Origin: Candidatus Iainarchaeum sp.
GTDB lineage: Archaea; Iainarchaeota; Iainarchaeia; Iainarchaeales; GCA-2688035
Reading direction: 5' to 3'
Length of the DNA stretch: 22,242 nucleotides
NCBI GenBank assembly: GCA_016931555.1
Contig: JAFGEM010000115.1
Location: forward strand, 1 to 22,242
Shown: positions 1-8,531 of the stretch, piece by piece
How positions within the stretch are numbered: the first letter of the stretch is position 1
Layout of the letters: each line of letters starts with the position of its first letter
Program-made: the position numbers and the translations under genes
The notes under the pieces: generated by a model
The model's input: only the letters and a program-made list of their open reading frames with translations
The model's database searches: none
What the model was told of the DNA's origin: nothing

Positions 1-863
1 GGGAGATATATAATACTTTTGCTTATTTTTCCCTCTCTCATGAGTGCGATCATTGCGCTGTTTGCAATTGATGCAATTACAAGGTAAATAAGCATTAGGA
101 GAAGTATAAAGTTTTTTGTGTCAATCATTGCAGCCATTTCTGCTTCGTTTACTCCGAGCATTACGCTTGCTTCAGTGAAAAGGCTTATTACTGTTGTAAC
201 AAATCCAAAAATCATTGGGGAAACAAATACCCCTGCTGCTGCAATAAAAATAACCTGCAGTATTGTCTGGCTTTTTCTCTCAACGTTAATCCTGTGCAGT
301 TCCCTTACATCATCAGAGATTTCATCCAAGACCTCTGCAAGCCCTGCGCCTGCCTTTATTGAGTCAATGATTATTGCAATGCTTCTCTTTATGAGCCTTG
401 ATTCAATGTTGTCTGAAAATCCCTTTAAACTGTTTTCGAGATTCTCGCCCTCTTCAAGTTTTGCGAGAACAAGCTTCAGCTCTTTGCTGAGAGGGCCGTA
501 CTGCGCCATTGCTACCTCGCGCAATGCAAACTCGTACGTGCCTCCGGCTTTTAGTGTATCTGCAATCTGTTTTAGGGCATCGGGGAGAGCTTCTTCAATC
601 TGGTTGATTCTTCCAGTTGCTTTGAGATAGGGCATTCCAAGCATTATGTCAAGCAATCCCAAAAAAACTCCAAAGCTCACTATCTGCGATACAGGGAGTC
701 TGAGTAAACCAATTGCAAGAAAGCATATGAGGAATCCTACGCACGAGGTTATTATTGAGATGAATATCCATGCCTCTGGCTTTACTTTCCACTGTGCAGA
801 GCGCATTATTTTCCTGTATTTGTCAATCAAGCCAACTTTTTCTATTCTTTCTTCTATTCTCAT
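1..863 (-). CDS. Type II secretion/Tad-type F domain membrane protein (TadC/FlaJ-like), C-terminus cut by window edge
   Basis: The minus-strand frame starting with ATG at 863 is open to the window edge (287 codons visible, no stop). It begins MRIEERIEKVGLIDKYRKIM, has two hydrophobic segments at about residues 32-55 and 60-85, then a cytoplasmic helical region typical of the T2SSF fold (EALPDALKQIADTLKAGG, then YEFALREVA and LEEGENLENSL), then further hydrophobic segments near the cut end. T2SSF proteins form the inner-membrane platform of type II secretion, Tad and archaeal type IV pilus machines. The start lies 3 nt after the stop codon of the upstream T2SSF gene (867-2024), so the two are probably co-translated as the two platform subunits that archaeal pilus loci often carry. 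The exact system cannot be told from sequence alone. Confidence 0.85.
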   Translation of the reverse strand, partial: MRIEERIEKVGLIDKYRKIMRSAQWKVKPEAWIFISIITSCVGFLICFLAIGLLRLPVSQIVSFGVFLGLLDIMLGMPYLKATGRINQIEEALPDALKQIADTLKAGGTYEFALREVAMAQYGPLSKELKLVLAKLEEGENLENSLKGFSDNIESRLIKRSIAIIIDSIKAGAGLAEVLDEISDDVRELHRINVERKSQTILQVIFIAAAGVFVSPMIFGFVTTVISLFTEASVMLGVNEAEMAAMIDTKNFILLLMLIYLVIASIANSAMIALMREGKISKSIIYL

Positions 864-866
864 TTT

Positions 867-2024
867 TTACGCCTTTGGTTGTGTTGCCATTATATACGAA
901 ATTAAAAACACTAAGACTAATGGGAGTATTGCCAGATAAAACAATGCAATTACCCCCGGAGTCAAGGGCAGTGTGTCAAGTGAAAACATGCCTCCCTGGA
1001 GCGCGCTGTTTCTTATTCCCCCGAGAATTGCAATCATTACCGGCAGCCATATTGCCGCAAAAATATAGATTACCCCAAAAAAATTCATTCTTTGTGCAAA
1101 GTCCCTTGTTTTCATTCTGAGTTCAAAGCTCACGTCTGATGCAATGCTGTTCATTATGTCTGAAATATTGCCGCCTGTTTTTAGGGCGCGGACCATGTGC
1201 ATTAGCGCGTTTCTAAGCGCTCTGCTCTGTGTTCTCAAAGCCATTCTTGTTAACGCGTCTTTTGTTTCAACGCCTTCTTCTATTTCTGTTATTGTTTTTG
1301 CAAACTCTTCGCTCAAAACACCGTAATCAGAGACAGCTACTGCCTGCAGTGTCCTGTACAATCCAATTCCTGACCTCAGTTCTGTGCTCATGTGCCTCAA
1401 TGCAAAGGGCAGTTCAATGCTTATTGCGTTTCCGCGCGCTTTTGAAATTTGTTTGGGAATGATTAGCATTAAAATTATTGTTATAAAAAAGAACCAGCCT
1501 CCGAGGACTATTGGAAGCAAAAATTTCCAGAAGAATGGGAGGTTTGAAAGGGCAAGCAATACTCCTGACAGGAAGAAAACAACTATTGCGGCTATGAATG
1601 ATACTGTTACTGTAATTGCAATATACTGTTTTACCGAGTAGCGCATGTTTGCAGAGAACAAGAAGTATGAGAGTGTGGTTGCTGCGGGCATTTTTGTTAC
1701 AATTCTGCTTAAAGGCGCCAAAATTTTTCTGAGTTTTATGTAAAGTTTTCCAATGCTTTTTACAGTGCCTGTGGAATAATCCTGCAGCTCTTCTACTTTT
1801 CTCACTTCAAGCTGCTGTGTTTTTCCCTCGGCAATCATCCCCCGTAATTCGCCGAGCTTGCCTTCAACTGTCTGAAACTCAATGCCCTGCATTTGGTATT
1901 TTTTGCGCATTTTTTCGACAATCTGGTCTACTTTGTCAGCGTCAACTCCGGAGAGATTGTCTGATTTCTTTTTGACTTTTCTTTTTTCCTCTATTTTGTT
2001 CTTCAGGAAATCCAGTGAGGGCAT
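867..2024 (-). CDS. Type II secretion/Tad-type F domain membrane protein (TadB/FlaJ-like)
   Basis: A 385-residue protein with a charged N-terminal cytoplasmic region (residues about 1-125), a pair of membrane helices around 130-190, a T2SSF-type helical domain around 200-325 (LPFALRHMSTELRSGIGLYR, then LTRMALRTQSRALRNALMHM), and two C-terminal membrane helices. It should be one of two platform proteins anchoring the secretion ATPase at the membrane. Its ATG shares one base with the stop of the ATPase gene (TAATG at 2022-2026 on the minus strand), indicating translational coupling, and the next T2SSF gene starts 3 nt downstream. The N-terminal extension before the first helix contains a Lys/Glu-rich stretch that may contact the ATPase (inference). 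Confidence 0.88.
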   Translation of the reverse strand: MPSLDFLKNKIEEKRKVKKKSDNLSGVDADKVDQIVEKMRKKYQMQGIEFQTVEGKLGELRGMIAEGKTQQLEVRKVEELQDYSTGTVKSIGKLYIKLRKILAPLSRIVTKMPAATTLSYFLFSANMRYSVKQYIAITVTVSFIAAIVVFFLSGVLLALSNLPFFWKFLLPIVLGGWFFFITIILMLIIPKQISKARGNAISIELPFALRHMSTELRSGIGLYRTLQAVAVSDYGVLSEEFAKTITEIEEGVETKDALTRMALRTQSRALRNALMHMVRALKTGGNISDIMNSIASDVSFELRMKTRDFAQRMNFFGVIYIFAAIWLPVMIAILGGIRNSALQGGMFSLDTLPLTPGVIALFYLAILPLVLVFLISYIMATQPKA

Positions 2025-3712
2025 TACTCTCCCTTCTTTCGTATTCTATATGATTTTGTTGCTTCGCGCACGCTTCTCATGTCACGGATTCCTTTCTTTC
2101 CAAGAGTCTGCAAAAAGATTGCTCGTGATTCAATCTCGCTTTCGAGGAATTTTCTTGTGGTTCCTGTAAAGTCTGCCAGAACCTTGAGGAATTTGATTGG
2201 AATAGTTGTTTTTGAAATAGTGTCATTAACAGCATCTCTCTCAAAAATAGTTTGTGTCTGGGCTTTTCCTGAAAGCACTCCGCCGACTTCCGAGATTTCT
2301 GTTATTCTCCTTATAGTTCCCTTGCGCCTGTCATGGAGCCTGTGGGTTATGATAATAAAGTCAAGCCCGCTTAGCATGAGTTCGGGAACGTTCATTGGCG
2401 GGCTTGTTACTCTTACAAGTGTTTCCTGTGCAGAGTTTGCATGCACTGTTCCCATTGAGCCCACGTGCCCTGTGTTCATTGCAGTAAAAAGGCTGAAGGC
2501 TTCCTTGTGCCTTACCTCTCCCACAATAATCCTGTCGGGGCGCATTCTCAAACTGTTTTTGGTTAGTATGTCGAGTGTTAGTTCGCCTTTGCCCTCTAAG
2601 CCAGGGGGCTTTGCTTCAAGCCTTATCCAATGGTTTAACGGAAGATTCAATTCCGCAGTGTCTTCGATTGAAACAATTCTTTCTCTTTGCGGCACAAAAG
2701 AAGCGAGCACATTCAAAAGCGTTGTTTTTCCGCTTCCTGCCCCTCCTGAAATAAGGATGTTTGCGGGCCTTGAACCCAATCCTTCAACTGCGAGCCAGAG
2801 AAATCCCGCTACTTCTGGCGTTAGTGAGTTGAGGTTTATGAGGTCAACTATTGAATATGGGTCTTCCCTGAATTTTCTTATTGTCAGGCTGCTTGATTCG
2901 ACTGATGCGGGTGGAAATGTTGCATGAACCCTGCTTCCGTCTGGGAGCCGTGCATCCAGCAGCGGGCTGCTGATGTCTACTCTGCGCCCTACTTCGCGTG
3001 CAATTCTGTTTACTAAATCTTGAAGCTCTTGGTCTGAATAGAATTCAATGTTGCTAGCCATCATTCCATACTGCCTGTGGAAAAGATAGACGGGCTTTTT
3101 TGGGCCAATAACCATTATTTCCTCGAGTTTATCATCTCTTACAAGCGGGTCAATTATTCCATAGCCCACCATTTCCCTTACAACTGCTTCAGCATAGAAT
3201 TCAAATCTTCTCGCGGGAATATGAAGTTCGGGTGCAGAGCGCAGTATTTCAAGCACTCTCTGCTTGTAAATTGCGCGCCTTTGTTCAGGGTCTCTTATCC
3301 TGTAAGGGCTTATTGTAATTAGCCTTGTTGCCGCTTCCTTTATTGTCGCAACAATTGCCTTTTCAGATGCACTTGGGCGTGGCACAGGAATAACGTAGTA
3401 TAAAAGCGGTTGGCTTGGAACCTTGTAAATTTTTACTTCTCCATAGGAGTCAACCTCTGTTTTTTTTCCTGCCCTTTCCATTTCCCTTTCCGCAGAAGAA
3501 ACTATTGGGCCTGGCTTTTCCTCTTCTTTTTCCTCTGTTTTAACATTCTTTTTTTCTACTTTCTTTCCCAACTCTTGAAGTTCTTTTGCAAGGTCCCCTA
3601 AACCATCGTCTGTCGGCTGCACAGCCTTTTCCTGTTCTGCTTTGGCTGCCTGTTGGGCTAGTTTCTCGGCTTTTGCTTTCTCTATCAAATCTTTCAAATA
3701 GTCTTTAGCCAT
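2024..3712 (-). CDS. Type II/IV secretion system ATPase (TadA/CpaF/GspE family)
   Basis: A 562-residue hexameric secretion or pilus-assembly ATPase. The N-terminal ~90 residues are Lys/Glu/Gln-rich and probably flexible. The core has the family N-domain (VVREMVGYGIIDPLVRDD), an ARLPDGSRVHATFPP segment, a Walker A GGAGSGKTT at residues 323-331 (Lys329), a SIEDTAEL Asp box, the Walker B region RPDRIIVGEVR and the His box GTVHANSAQETL. The long Lys-rich N-terminal tail and the lack of a GspE-type CxxC zinc domain favour the archaeal Tad/Epd-type group over bacterial GspE. It heads an operon with two T2SSF genes and has a TATA-like box at 3740-3749. A class III pilin-like gene lies upstream on the same strand beyond thrS, giving a possible substrate. 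Confidence 0.92.
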   Translation of the reverse strand: MAKDYLKDLIEKAKAEKLAQQAAKAEQEKAVQPTDDGLGDLAKELQELGKKVEKKNVKTEEKEEEKPGPIVSSAEREMERAGKKTEVDSYGEVKIYKVPSQPLLYYVIPVPRPSASEKAIVATIKEAATRLITISPYRIRDPEQRRAIYKQRVLEILRSAPELHIPARRFEFYAEAVVREMVGYGIIDPLVRDDKLEEIMVIGPKKPVYLFHRQYGMMASNIEFYSDQELQDLVNRIAREVGRRVDISSPLLDARLPDGSRVHATFPPASVESSSLTIRKFREDPYSIVDLINLNSLTPEVAGFLWLAVEGLGSRPANILISGGAGSGKTTLLNVLASFVPQRERIVSIEDTAELNLPLNHWIRLEAKPPGLEGKGELTLDILTKNSLRMRPDRIIVGEVRHKEAFSLFTAMNTGHVGSMGTVHANSAQETLVRVTSPPMNVPELMLSGLDFIIITHRLHDRRKGTIRRITEISEVGGVLSGKAQTQTIFERDAVNDTISKTTIPIKFLKVLADFTGTTRKFLESEIESRAIFLQTLGKKGIRDMRSVREATKSYRIRKKGE

Positions 3713-3739
3713 GTTTAGTCAATAAAAAGACATCTTTTA

Positions 3740-3749
3740 ATAATATAAA
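3740..3749 (-). promoter_or_regulatory. TATA-like box of the secretion ATPase operon
   Basis: On the minus strand this reads TTTATATTAT, about 32 nt from its centre to the ATG at 3712, which suits archaeal transcription with a very short leader. It overlaps the inverted repeat at 3745-3775. Confidence 0.5.
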
Positions 3750-3775
3750 CTTTTGCCTGTTAATCAAAAGTTTAT
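3745..3775 (-). terminator. 11-bp perfect inverted repeat at the 3' end of thrS
   Basis: ATAAACTTTTG (3745-3755) and CAAAAGTTTAT (3765-3775) are perfect reverse complements separated by 9 nt. The distal arm contains the thrS stop codon (3772-3774) and the proximal arm overlaps the TATA box of the next operon. It could form an RNA hairpin ending the thrS transcript, or be a protein-binding operator. On the minus strand no strong T-run follows, so the terminator role is uncertain. Confidence 0.4.
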
Positions 3776-5511
3776 TTTTTTTCCTGCACAGCTTTTTTGG
3801 TTTCTTCTATGAACTTCTTTATTTTCTTTGATTTTTGGGTTTTGTCTTTTCTTGTTCTCACTGCAACAGTCTTTGCCTTCTGTTCTTTGTCTCCAACAAC
3901 AACAATCAGTGGTATTTTTTCGAGCTGGGCTTTCCTCACTTTGTAGGAAATGCTTTCATTCGATGCGTCTATTTCAATTCTAATTCCCGCTTCAATCATT
4001 TCTAAGCCGATTTTTTCCGCATATTTTTTGTGCCTGTCTGCAACAGTCAAAATCTTTGCCTGCACAGGGCTCAACCAGAGTGGGAATTCTCCGCCAAAGT
4101 GTTCTATTAAAATTCCTAAGAACCGTTCAAGCGAACCAAAAGGGGCGCGGTGAATCATTACTGGCCTGTGCGGTTTGTCATCATCTCCAATGTAATTCAA
4201 ATCAAATCTTTCAGGCAGATTATAATCGACCTGTATTGTTCCAAGCTGCCATTCCCTCCCGAGAGAATCCTTTACAAGAAAATCGAGTTTCGGGCCGTAG
4301 AACGCGGCTTCGCCGAGCTCTGCACTGTAATCCAGCTTCATTTCTTTTACTACTTCCTCAATTGCCTTCTCGGCTTTTTTCCAGTTTTCATTGCTTCCAA
4401 TGTACTTGTCGCTGTCTCCTTTTTTTCCTATTCTTGCCCTAAACTTTTTGAATCCCAGTGTATTGAATATCATCATTACAATGTCCAGATTGGATTTGAA
4501 TTCTGATTTCAATTGCTCGGGAGTGCAGAAAATGTGCGCATCATCCTGTGTAAACCCGCGCACTCTAACCAAGCCAGTGAGTTCGCCTGACTTTTCATAC
4601 CTGTAAACTGTTCCAAATTCTGCAATGCGCATTGGAAGCTCCTTGTAGGAGCGGCGTTTCATTTTGTAAACCATTATGTGATGCGGGCAGTTCATTGGCT
4701 TTAACTGGAATTCTTCCTCCTCTATTTTCATTGGGCCGTACATTGTTTCCCTGTAATTCTGCAGGTGCCCAGAGGTTTCATACAATTCTATTCGTGCTAT
4801 GTGCGGCGTCCAAACAATTTTGTATCCCAGCTTTACAAGCTCTTTTTTCAGAAAATCTATTAGCTCGTCTCTTATTACAGTGCCTTTTGGGAGCCAGATT
4901 GGGAGCCCAGGCCCTACTTCGGGCGAAATCAAAAACAATTCCTGGTCTCTGCCTATTTTGAGGTGGCTTCTTTTCTCTGCCTCTTCCCTGTTGTGCAGCC
5001 ACTGTTTCAGCATTTTTTTGTCGGGAAAGCTTATCCCATAAATTCTTTGAAGCATCTTGTTTTTTTCGCTGCCACGCCAGTAAGCGCCCGAGCTTTTAAG
5101 GAGTTTTATTGCTTTGATTGGTTCCGCGCTTTCAAGATGCGGGCCCTTGCATAAGTCAGTGAATTTTCCATTAGTATAAGTTGAAACAGTTTCATCCTGC
5201 AATTCATTAATAAGCTCTATTTTATATGGCTCGTCAGCAAAAAATTCCAAAGCATCTTTTTTCGGCAATTCTTTTTTCTCAAATTTTTGCTTTTGCTTTG
5301 CAATTTCAAGCATTTTTCCCTCAATTTTTTTTAAGTCTTCCGGAGTAAATGGCTTGTCAACATCAAAATCATAGTAAAATCCTTCTTCGATTGCAGGCCC
5401 AATAGCAAATTTTGCGTTTGGAAATAATTCTTTGACTGCGGCAGCCATTACATGGCTTGTTGAATGCCAAAATTTTTCCCTGTCTTCTTTTTTATTCCAA
5501 TCTATTTTCAT
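3772..5511 (-). CDS. thrS: Threonyl-tRNA synthetase, bacterial type, lacking the TGS domain
   Basis: A 579-residue class II aminoacyl-tRNA synthetase that charges tRNA-Thr. It starts directly in the N2 editing domain: HSTSH at 16-20 is the HxxxH motif and Cys121/His125 complete the deacylation site (LCKGPHL). The catalytic core carries the zinc ligands Cys275 (MNCPHH), His326 (TQDDAH) and His454 (MIHRAPFGS), and a C-terminal anticodon-binding domain starts near residue 480. This is the bacterial/eukaryotic editing-domain architecture, not the archaeal D-aminoacyl-deacylase-like editing domain. The N-terminal TGS domain (~60 residues in E. coli ThrRS) is missing: ATG at 5511 precedes the editing domain by only 15 residues and the 75-nt gap to the upstream gene has no room for it. 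Probably transferred from bacteria (inference). Confidence 0.96.
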   Translation of the reverse strand: MKIDWNKKEDREKFWHSTSHVMAAAVKELFPNAKFAIGPAIEEGFYYDFDVDKPFTPEDLKKIEGKMLEIAKQKQKFEKKELPKKDALEFFADEPYKIELINELQDETVSTYTNGKFTDLCKGPHLESAEPIKAIKLLKSSGAYWRGSEKNKMLQRIYGISFPDKKMLKQWLHNREEAEKRSHLKIGRDQELFLISPEVGPGLPIWLPKGTVIRDELIDFLKKELVKLGYKIVWTPHIARIELYETSGHLQNYRETMYGPMKIEEEEFQLKPMNCPHHIMVYKMKRRSYKELPMRIAEFGTVYRYEKSGELTGLVRVRGFTQDDAHIFCTPEQLKSEFKSNLDIVMMIFNTLGFKKFRARIGKKGDSDKYIGSNENWKKAEKAIEEVVKEMKLDYSAELGEAAFYGPKLDFLVKDSLGREWQLGTIQVDYNLPERFDLNYIGDDDKPHRPVMIHRAPFGSLERFLGILIEHFGGEFPLWLSPVQAKILTVADRHKKYAEKIGLEMIEAGIRIEIDASNESISYKVRKAQLEKIPLIVVVGDKEQKAKTVAVRTRKDKTQKSKKIKKFIEETKKAVQEKK

Positions 5512-5586
5512 TTCAAAATCCCTTTGTGTACCACAAATTATTTTTGCAAAATAATTAAAAATTGGGAGTGTAGTGCGGCAATTGAC

Positions 5587-6177
5587 TTAGCCCCTATCCT
5601 GAGGATAGCCTGAGCATATTATGTCTGCACTTTTCCTGTCCCCAGAAGCATTGTTATACTCAACTGTCAGCAGCTTGTATTCTTTGGGCAGTTTTGTAAA
5701 ATCAATTCCCCCGCAAACCTGGGCATAAATATACGCCTCTTTTACTATTATTTCCTGTTCGGAAAGCGCTTCCATTGGCAGTATCTCGGGATTTGCAGTG
5801 CCTGTCCCCAGAAGAACACAGTTTCCCGGCGTGAAAGCTTTCCAAGTTCCCGTATAATTCAAGCCACTGATTTTTTCCCCTGTGGCATTCTGCAGAACTA
5901 TTTCCCCAAAAGAATTGCCTGCGTCATCATTGGAACCCCAAAAAGCGCATTCCCCTGTCCCAAAAGCGCCACAGGCAGGGCCCGCACTTGCATTGTACCT
6001 AAAATTTTGGCTCTTTAAAATTATTTTTGTCGGGTCAGTGCTCCTGCACTGGAATACGTCCTCTGAAGGGCTGATTACAAAAAAAAGTATGCTTGCAACA
6101 GAAATAATCAGAATCAAGCCTAAACCATATGTAGAAAGATATTCTATTGAGCCTTGTGCATTCGAATTCATGTTCAT
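5587..6177 (-). CDS. Class III signal-peptide (type IV pilin-like) secreted protein
   Basis: A 196-residue protein with an archaeal class III prepilin signal: short N-terminus, NA followed by QGSIEYLSTYGLG, then a hydrophobic helix to about residue 36. Processing by an EppA-type peptidase is expected before Gln8, which places Glu12 at mature position 5, the conserved pilin Glu. The C-terminal domain is secreted, polar and contains six cysteines (44, 69, 77, 120, 155, 188), which could make three disulfides. Start choice: ATG at 6177 is the longest; a TATA-like box at 6191-6200 suggests a leaderless transcript from the in-frame ATG at 6171. It may be a pilin or minor pilin assembled by the machinery at 1-3712; the specific function of the C-terminal domain is not recognised. 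Confidence 0.82.
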   Translation of the reverse strand: MNMNSNAQGSIEYLSTYGLGLILIISVASILFFVISPSEDVFQCRSTDPTKIILKSQNFRYNASAGPACGAFGTGECAFWGSNDDAGNSFGEIVLQNATGEKISGLNYTGTWKAFTPGNCVLLGTGTANPEILPMEALSEQEIIVKEAYIYAQVCGGIDFTKLPKEYKLLTVEYNNASGDRKSADIICSGYPQDRG

Positions 6178-6190
6178 ATTAAGTGTTCTT

Positions 6191-6200
6191 TTTTATTTAT
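6191..6200 (-). promoter_or_regulatory. TATA-like box of the pilin-like gene
   Basis: Reads ATAAATAAAA on the minus strand. Its centre is about 26 nt ahead of the second in-frame ATG (6171), favouring that start with no leader. Confidence 0.4.
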
Positions 6201-6242
6201 CCTTTTCGCAAGCCAAAAACAGGGGAAATCTGCGCTGCAAAC

Positions 6243-6251
6243 AAATTAATT
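6243..6251 (+). promoter_or_regulatory. TATA-like box of nreA
   Basis: AAATTAATT centred about 28 nt before the ATG at 6275, consistent with leaderless transcription. The 97-nt gap 6178-6274 is a divergent promoter region shared with the pilin-like gene. Confidence 0.4.
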
Positions 6252-6274
6252 CACTTTCCAACTAAAAGTTTTTC

Positions 6275-7507
6275 ATGATAAACACCGCGTTATGTATAAA
6301 GTGTAAGGGCAAGCTGCTTTGCGGATTAAAAAAATGCCCAGTGCTAGAAAAATATTCCTCGCTAAAAAAAACAACCTCCCTGATTCAGGGAAAAGAATTT
6401 GAAGGCTCAAGCCCGCCAAGTGTTTTTATTTCATGGAAAAATTATCCAAATGTTTCAATTGCACCGCTCGCACCTCCAACAATCGATTCTAAGAACTCTT
6501 TTCTCGACATGCCTGAACAATGGTTTGGCATGCCATTGGATGAGATTGTTTCAATGCGGCAGCAATTAATACAAAGCAACAAGCGCATTGCAGTGAAAGA
6601 TGCTGCAAACCCGAATTATGAATTAATTGGGCTGCAGGAGATTGCAATGGCTTCAAAGCCAGTTGACATGGAAATAGAACTGCAGAACAGGCCGATTCCA
6701 AAGCTCTCTTTTCATGAAAGCATTGCACCCATAGGCCCGATAGCAAACCTCGAAAAATATTCCCTTGCCTCAAACCCAATAATACCAAAAAAAATTGATT
6801 ATCTCGTATCGGATACAGACGCAAAAAGCGCTGACTCAATAATCGAATTATACAATTCAGACTTTCCAGTTTCAACAATCTACAAGCTTCTCTCTGCAGG
6901 AACACTCGGGGTAAAAAAGAACAGGAAATTTGTTCCGACGCGCTGGTCAATAACTGCAACAGACGACACAGTAGGCAGGGCACTCATTGAAAAAATTAAG
7001 GAATTCTCGATTACTGATTCCTTCAAATTATTCCACTCAAATTATCTTGACAATGATTTTTGGGTTTTGCTTTCCCCCAATTCATGGGCTTTTGAAAACC
7101 TTGAATGCTGGTTGCCCGGAGGCGTTTGGACAACCAATGCACAAAAATTCCACATAATACAGGACCACGAATTTTACAACGGAAGAAAAAAATACGCGAG
7201 CAATGTTGAGGGGGCATACTATGCAGCGCGCCTCGGAGTTTTGGAATATCTCGAGAAAAAAAAGCTCCAGGCAAGTTCAATTGTCTTCCGCGAAATAGGC
7301 TCTGGCTACACACAACCTGTTGGCGTTTGGCAAATTCGCGAAAATGTGAGAGCTGCGTTTGACTCCAAGCCGCTCACGTTTTATTCTCTGCCTCTTGTTT
7401 TGGAGTTCCTCAAAAAGAAATTGGGTGTTCCAATAAAATTCTATCTTAAAGAATCAAAGCTGCTGGACATGTTAATGCACCAGAAAAAGTTATCTGATTT
7501 TGCGTGA
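6275..7507 (+). CDS. nreA: Nre family archaeal DNA repair protein (NreA-like)
   Basis: A 410-residue archaeal Nre protein. The N-terminus has a zinc-finger-like Cys set (C7, C10, C16, C21: CIKCKGKLLCGLKKC), followed by Nre-family segments (GSSPPSVFISWKNYPNVSI, LDMPEQWFGMPLDEIV, KSADSIIELYNSDFPVSTIY, FVPTRWSITATDDTVGRAL, WVLLSPNSWAFENLECW). NreA acts in repair of DNA damage in haloarchaea, where it contacts PCNA. The extreme C-terminus QKKLSDFA (403-410) fits a PCNA-interacting peptide (Q, two residues, hydrophobic, two residues, aromatic). It converges with the clamp-loader gene rfcS, leaving 32 nt between the stops. The biochemical activity of the family is not settled. Confidence 0.92.
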   Translation: MINTALCIKCKGKLLCGLKKCPVLEKYSSLKKTTSLIQGKEFEGSSPPSVFISWKNYPNVSIAPLAPPTIDSKNSFLDMPEQWFGMPLDEIVSMRQQLIQSNKRIAVKDAANPNYELIGLQEIAMASKPVDMEIELQNRPIPKLSFHESIAPIGPIANLEKYSLASNPIIPKKIDYLVSDTDAKSADSIIELYNSDFPVSTIYKLLSAGTLGVKKNRKFVPTRWSITATDDTVGRALIEKIKEFSITDSFKLFHSNYLDNDFWVLLSPNSWAFENLECWLPGGVWTTNAQKFHIIQDHEFYNGRKKYASNVEGAYYAARLGVLEYLEKKKLQASSIVFREIGSGYTQPVGVWQIRENVRAAFDSKPLTFYSLPLVLEFLKKKLGVPIKFYLKESKLLDMLMHQKKLSDFA

Positions 7508-7539
7508 CTGTGAAAAAGCTGAACTGCTCGCAGGCAATC

Positions 7540-8502
7540 CTACTTCTTCCCAAATTGCATGAACTGCGCAAGCATTGCTTCCAATTGAATGCGTTCGTTT
7601 GCTCCCTCTACCACGCGGAAATTGTATTCCCCCACAACATTGATGAGTGCAATCTTGATTTTGCTTGGCAAAAAGTTTTCATCTGCATCAGCAATTTCCC
7701 TGTAAACCTGCAGCATTATATCCTCTGCGCTCATTCCATGCTCAAACATTAATTCATCAAGCTTTTTTCGTGCTTCCAAAAAATCGCCTTTCAGTGCAAG
7801 CACAATCATTTCTCTAATTTCTTCGGGCTTTGCACGGCTGCTCACATCAAAAACGCTTTTCTCGCTTACTTTCTCTGCAATTGAAGAGCTCGCCTGCAGT
7901 ATATTAATTGCTTTTCTCATGTCTCCCATTGCAACATAAACAATTGCATCAAGCGCCTTTGCCTCTACGCTGATTTTTTCCGTTTTTGCAATTGCCTCCA
8001 ATCTCGCCTTCATTTCTTTTGGCCCCAATGGCCTGAACCTGAAAACAACACACCTGCTCTGAATAGGCTCAATAATCCGCGATGAATAATTGCAGCTCAA
8101 AATAAATCTTGTAGTGCGCGTAAATTTTTCCATTGTCCTTCTCAAAGCCTGCTGGGCATCAGCAGTAAGCGCGTCACTTTCATCCAAAAAAATTATTTTA
8201 AAATTTGCGTTGAATGCAAGGGTTCGCGCAAAATCTTTTATTGTTCCCCTTACAACATCAATTCCCCGAGAATCAGATGCATTCAATTCAAGAAAGTTTC
8301 TTTCAAAATCCTTTCCAAATAATTCCTTTGCAAGTGCAACAGAGGCACTGGTTTTTCCTATTCCCGCAGGTCCAGAAAACAGAAGATTTGGCACAGAGCC
8401 TTTTTTCACATAGCTCTCCAATCTTTGTGTAATATCATTCTGCCCAATAACATCGCCCAATGTTTCTGGCCTGTATTTCTCAACCCATGGCAATTCTTGC
8501 AT
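7540..8502 (-). CDS. rfcS: Replication factor C small subunit (clamp loader)
   Basis: A 320-residue AAA+ subunit of the archaeal clamp loader that opens PCNA and places it on primed DNA. Visible motifs: N-terminal RFC box PWVEKYRPETL, Walker A GPAGIGKT (44-51), Walker B IIFLDESDAL, sensor 1 ILSCNYSSRI and the arginine-finger PIQSRC motif, then the C-terminal collar domain. The open frame extends to an ATG at 8571, but the added 23 residues (FRETMHNKLLLF...) are unlike the family; the ATG at 8502 puts MQELPWVEKYRP at the N-terminus as usual and lies 30-41 nt after a TATA-like box at 8532-8543. No large RFC subunit is in the window. Confidence 0.96.
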   Translation of the reverse strand: MQELPWVEKYRPETLGDVIGQNDITQRLESYVKKGSVPNLLFSGPAGIGKTSASVALAKELFGKDFERNFLELNASDSRGIDVVRGTIKDFARTLAFNANFKIIFLDESDALTADAQQALRRTMEKFTRTTRFILSCNYSSRIIEPIQSRCVVFRFRPLGPKEMKARLEAIAKTEKISVEAKALDAIVYVAMGDMRKAINILQASSSIAEKVSEKSVFDVSSRAKPEEIREMIVLALKGDFLEARKKLDELMFEHGMSAEDIMLQVYREIADADENFLPSKIKIALINVVGEYNFRVVEGANERIQLEAMLAQFMQFGKK

Positions 8503-8531
8503 AAAATCCCAGCCTAACAAATATGCGTGGC

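Noticed and set aside
2079..2927. Plus-strand open frame of 282 codons
   Set aside because: It lies wholly opposite the secretion ATPase gene, whose motifs are clear; the translation is Ser/Leu-rich with no recognisable domain.
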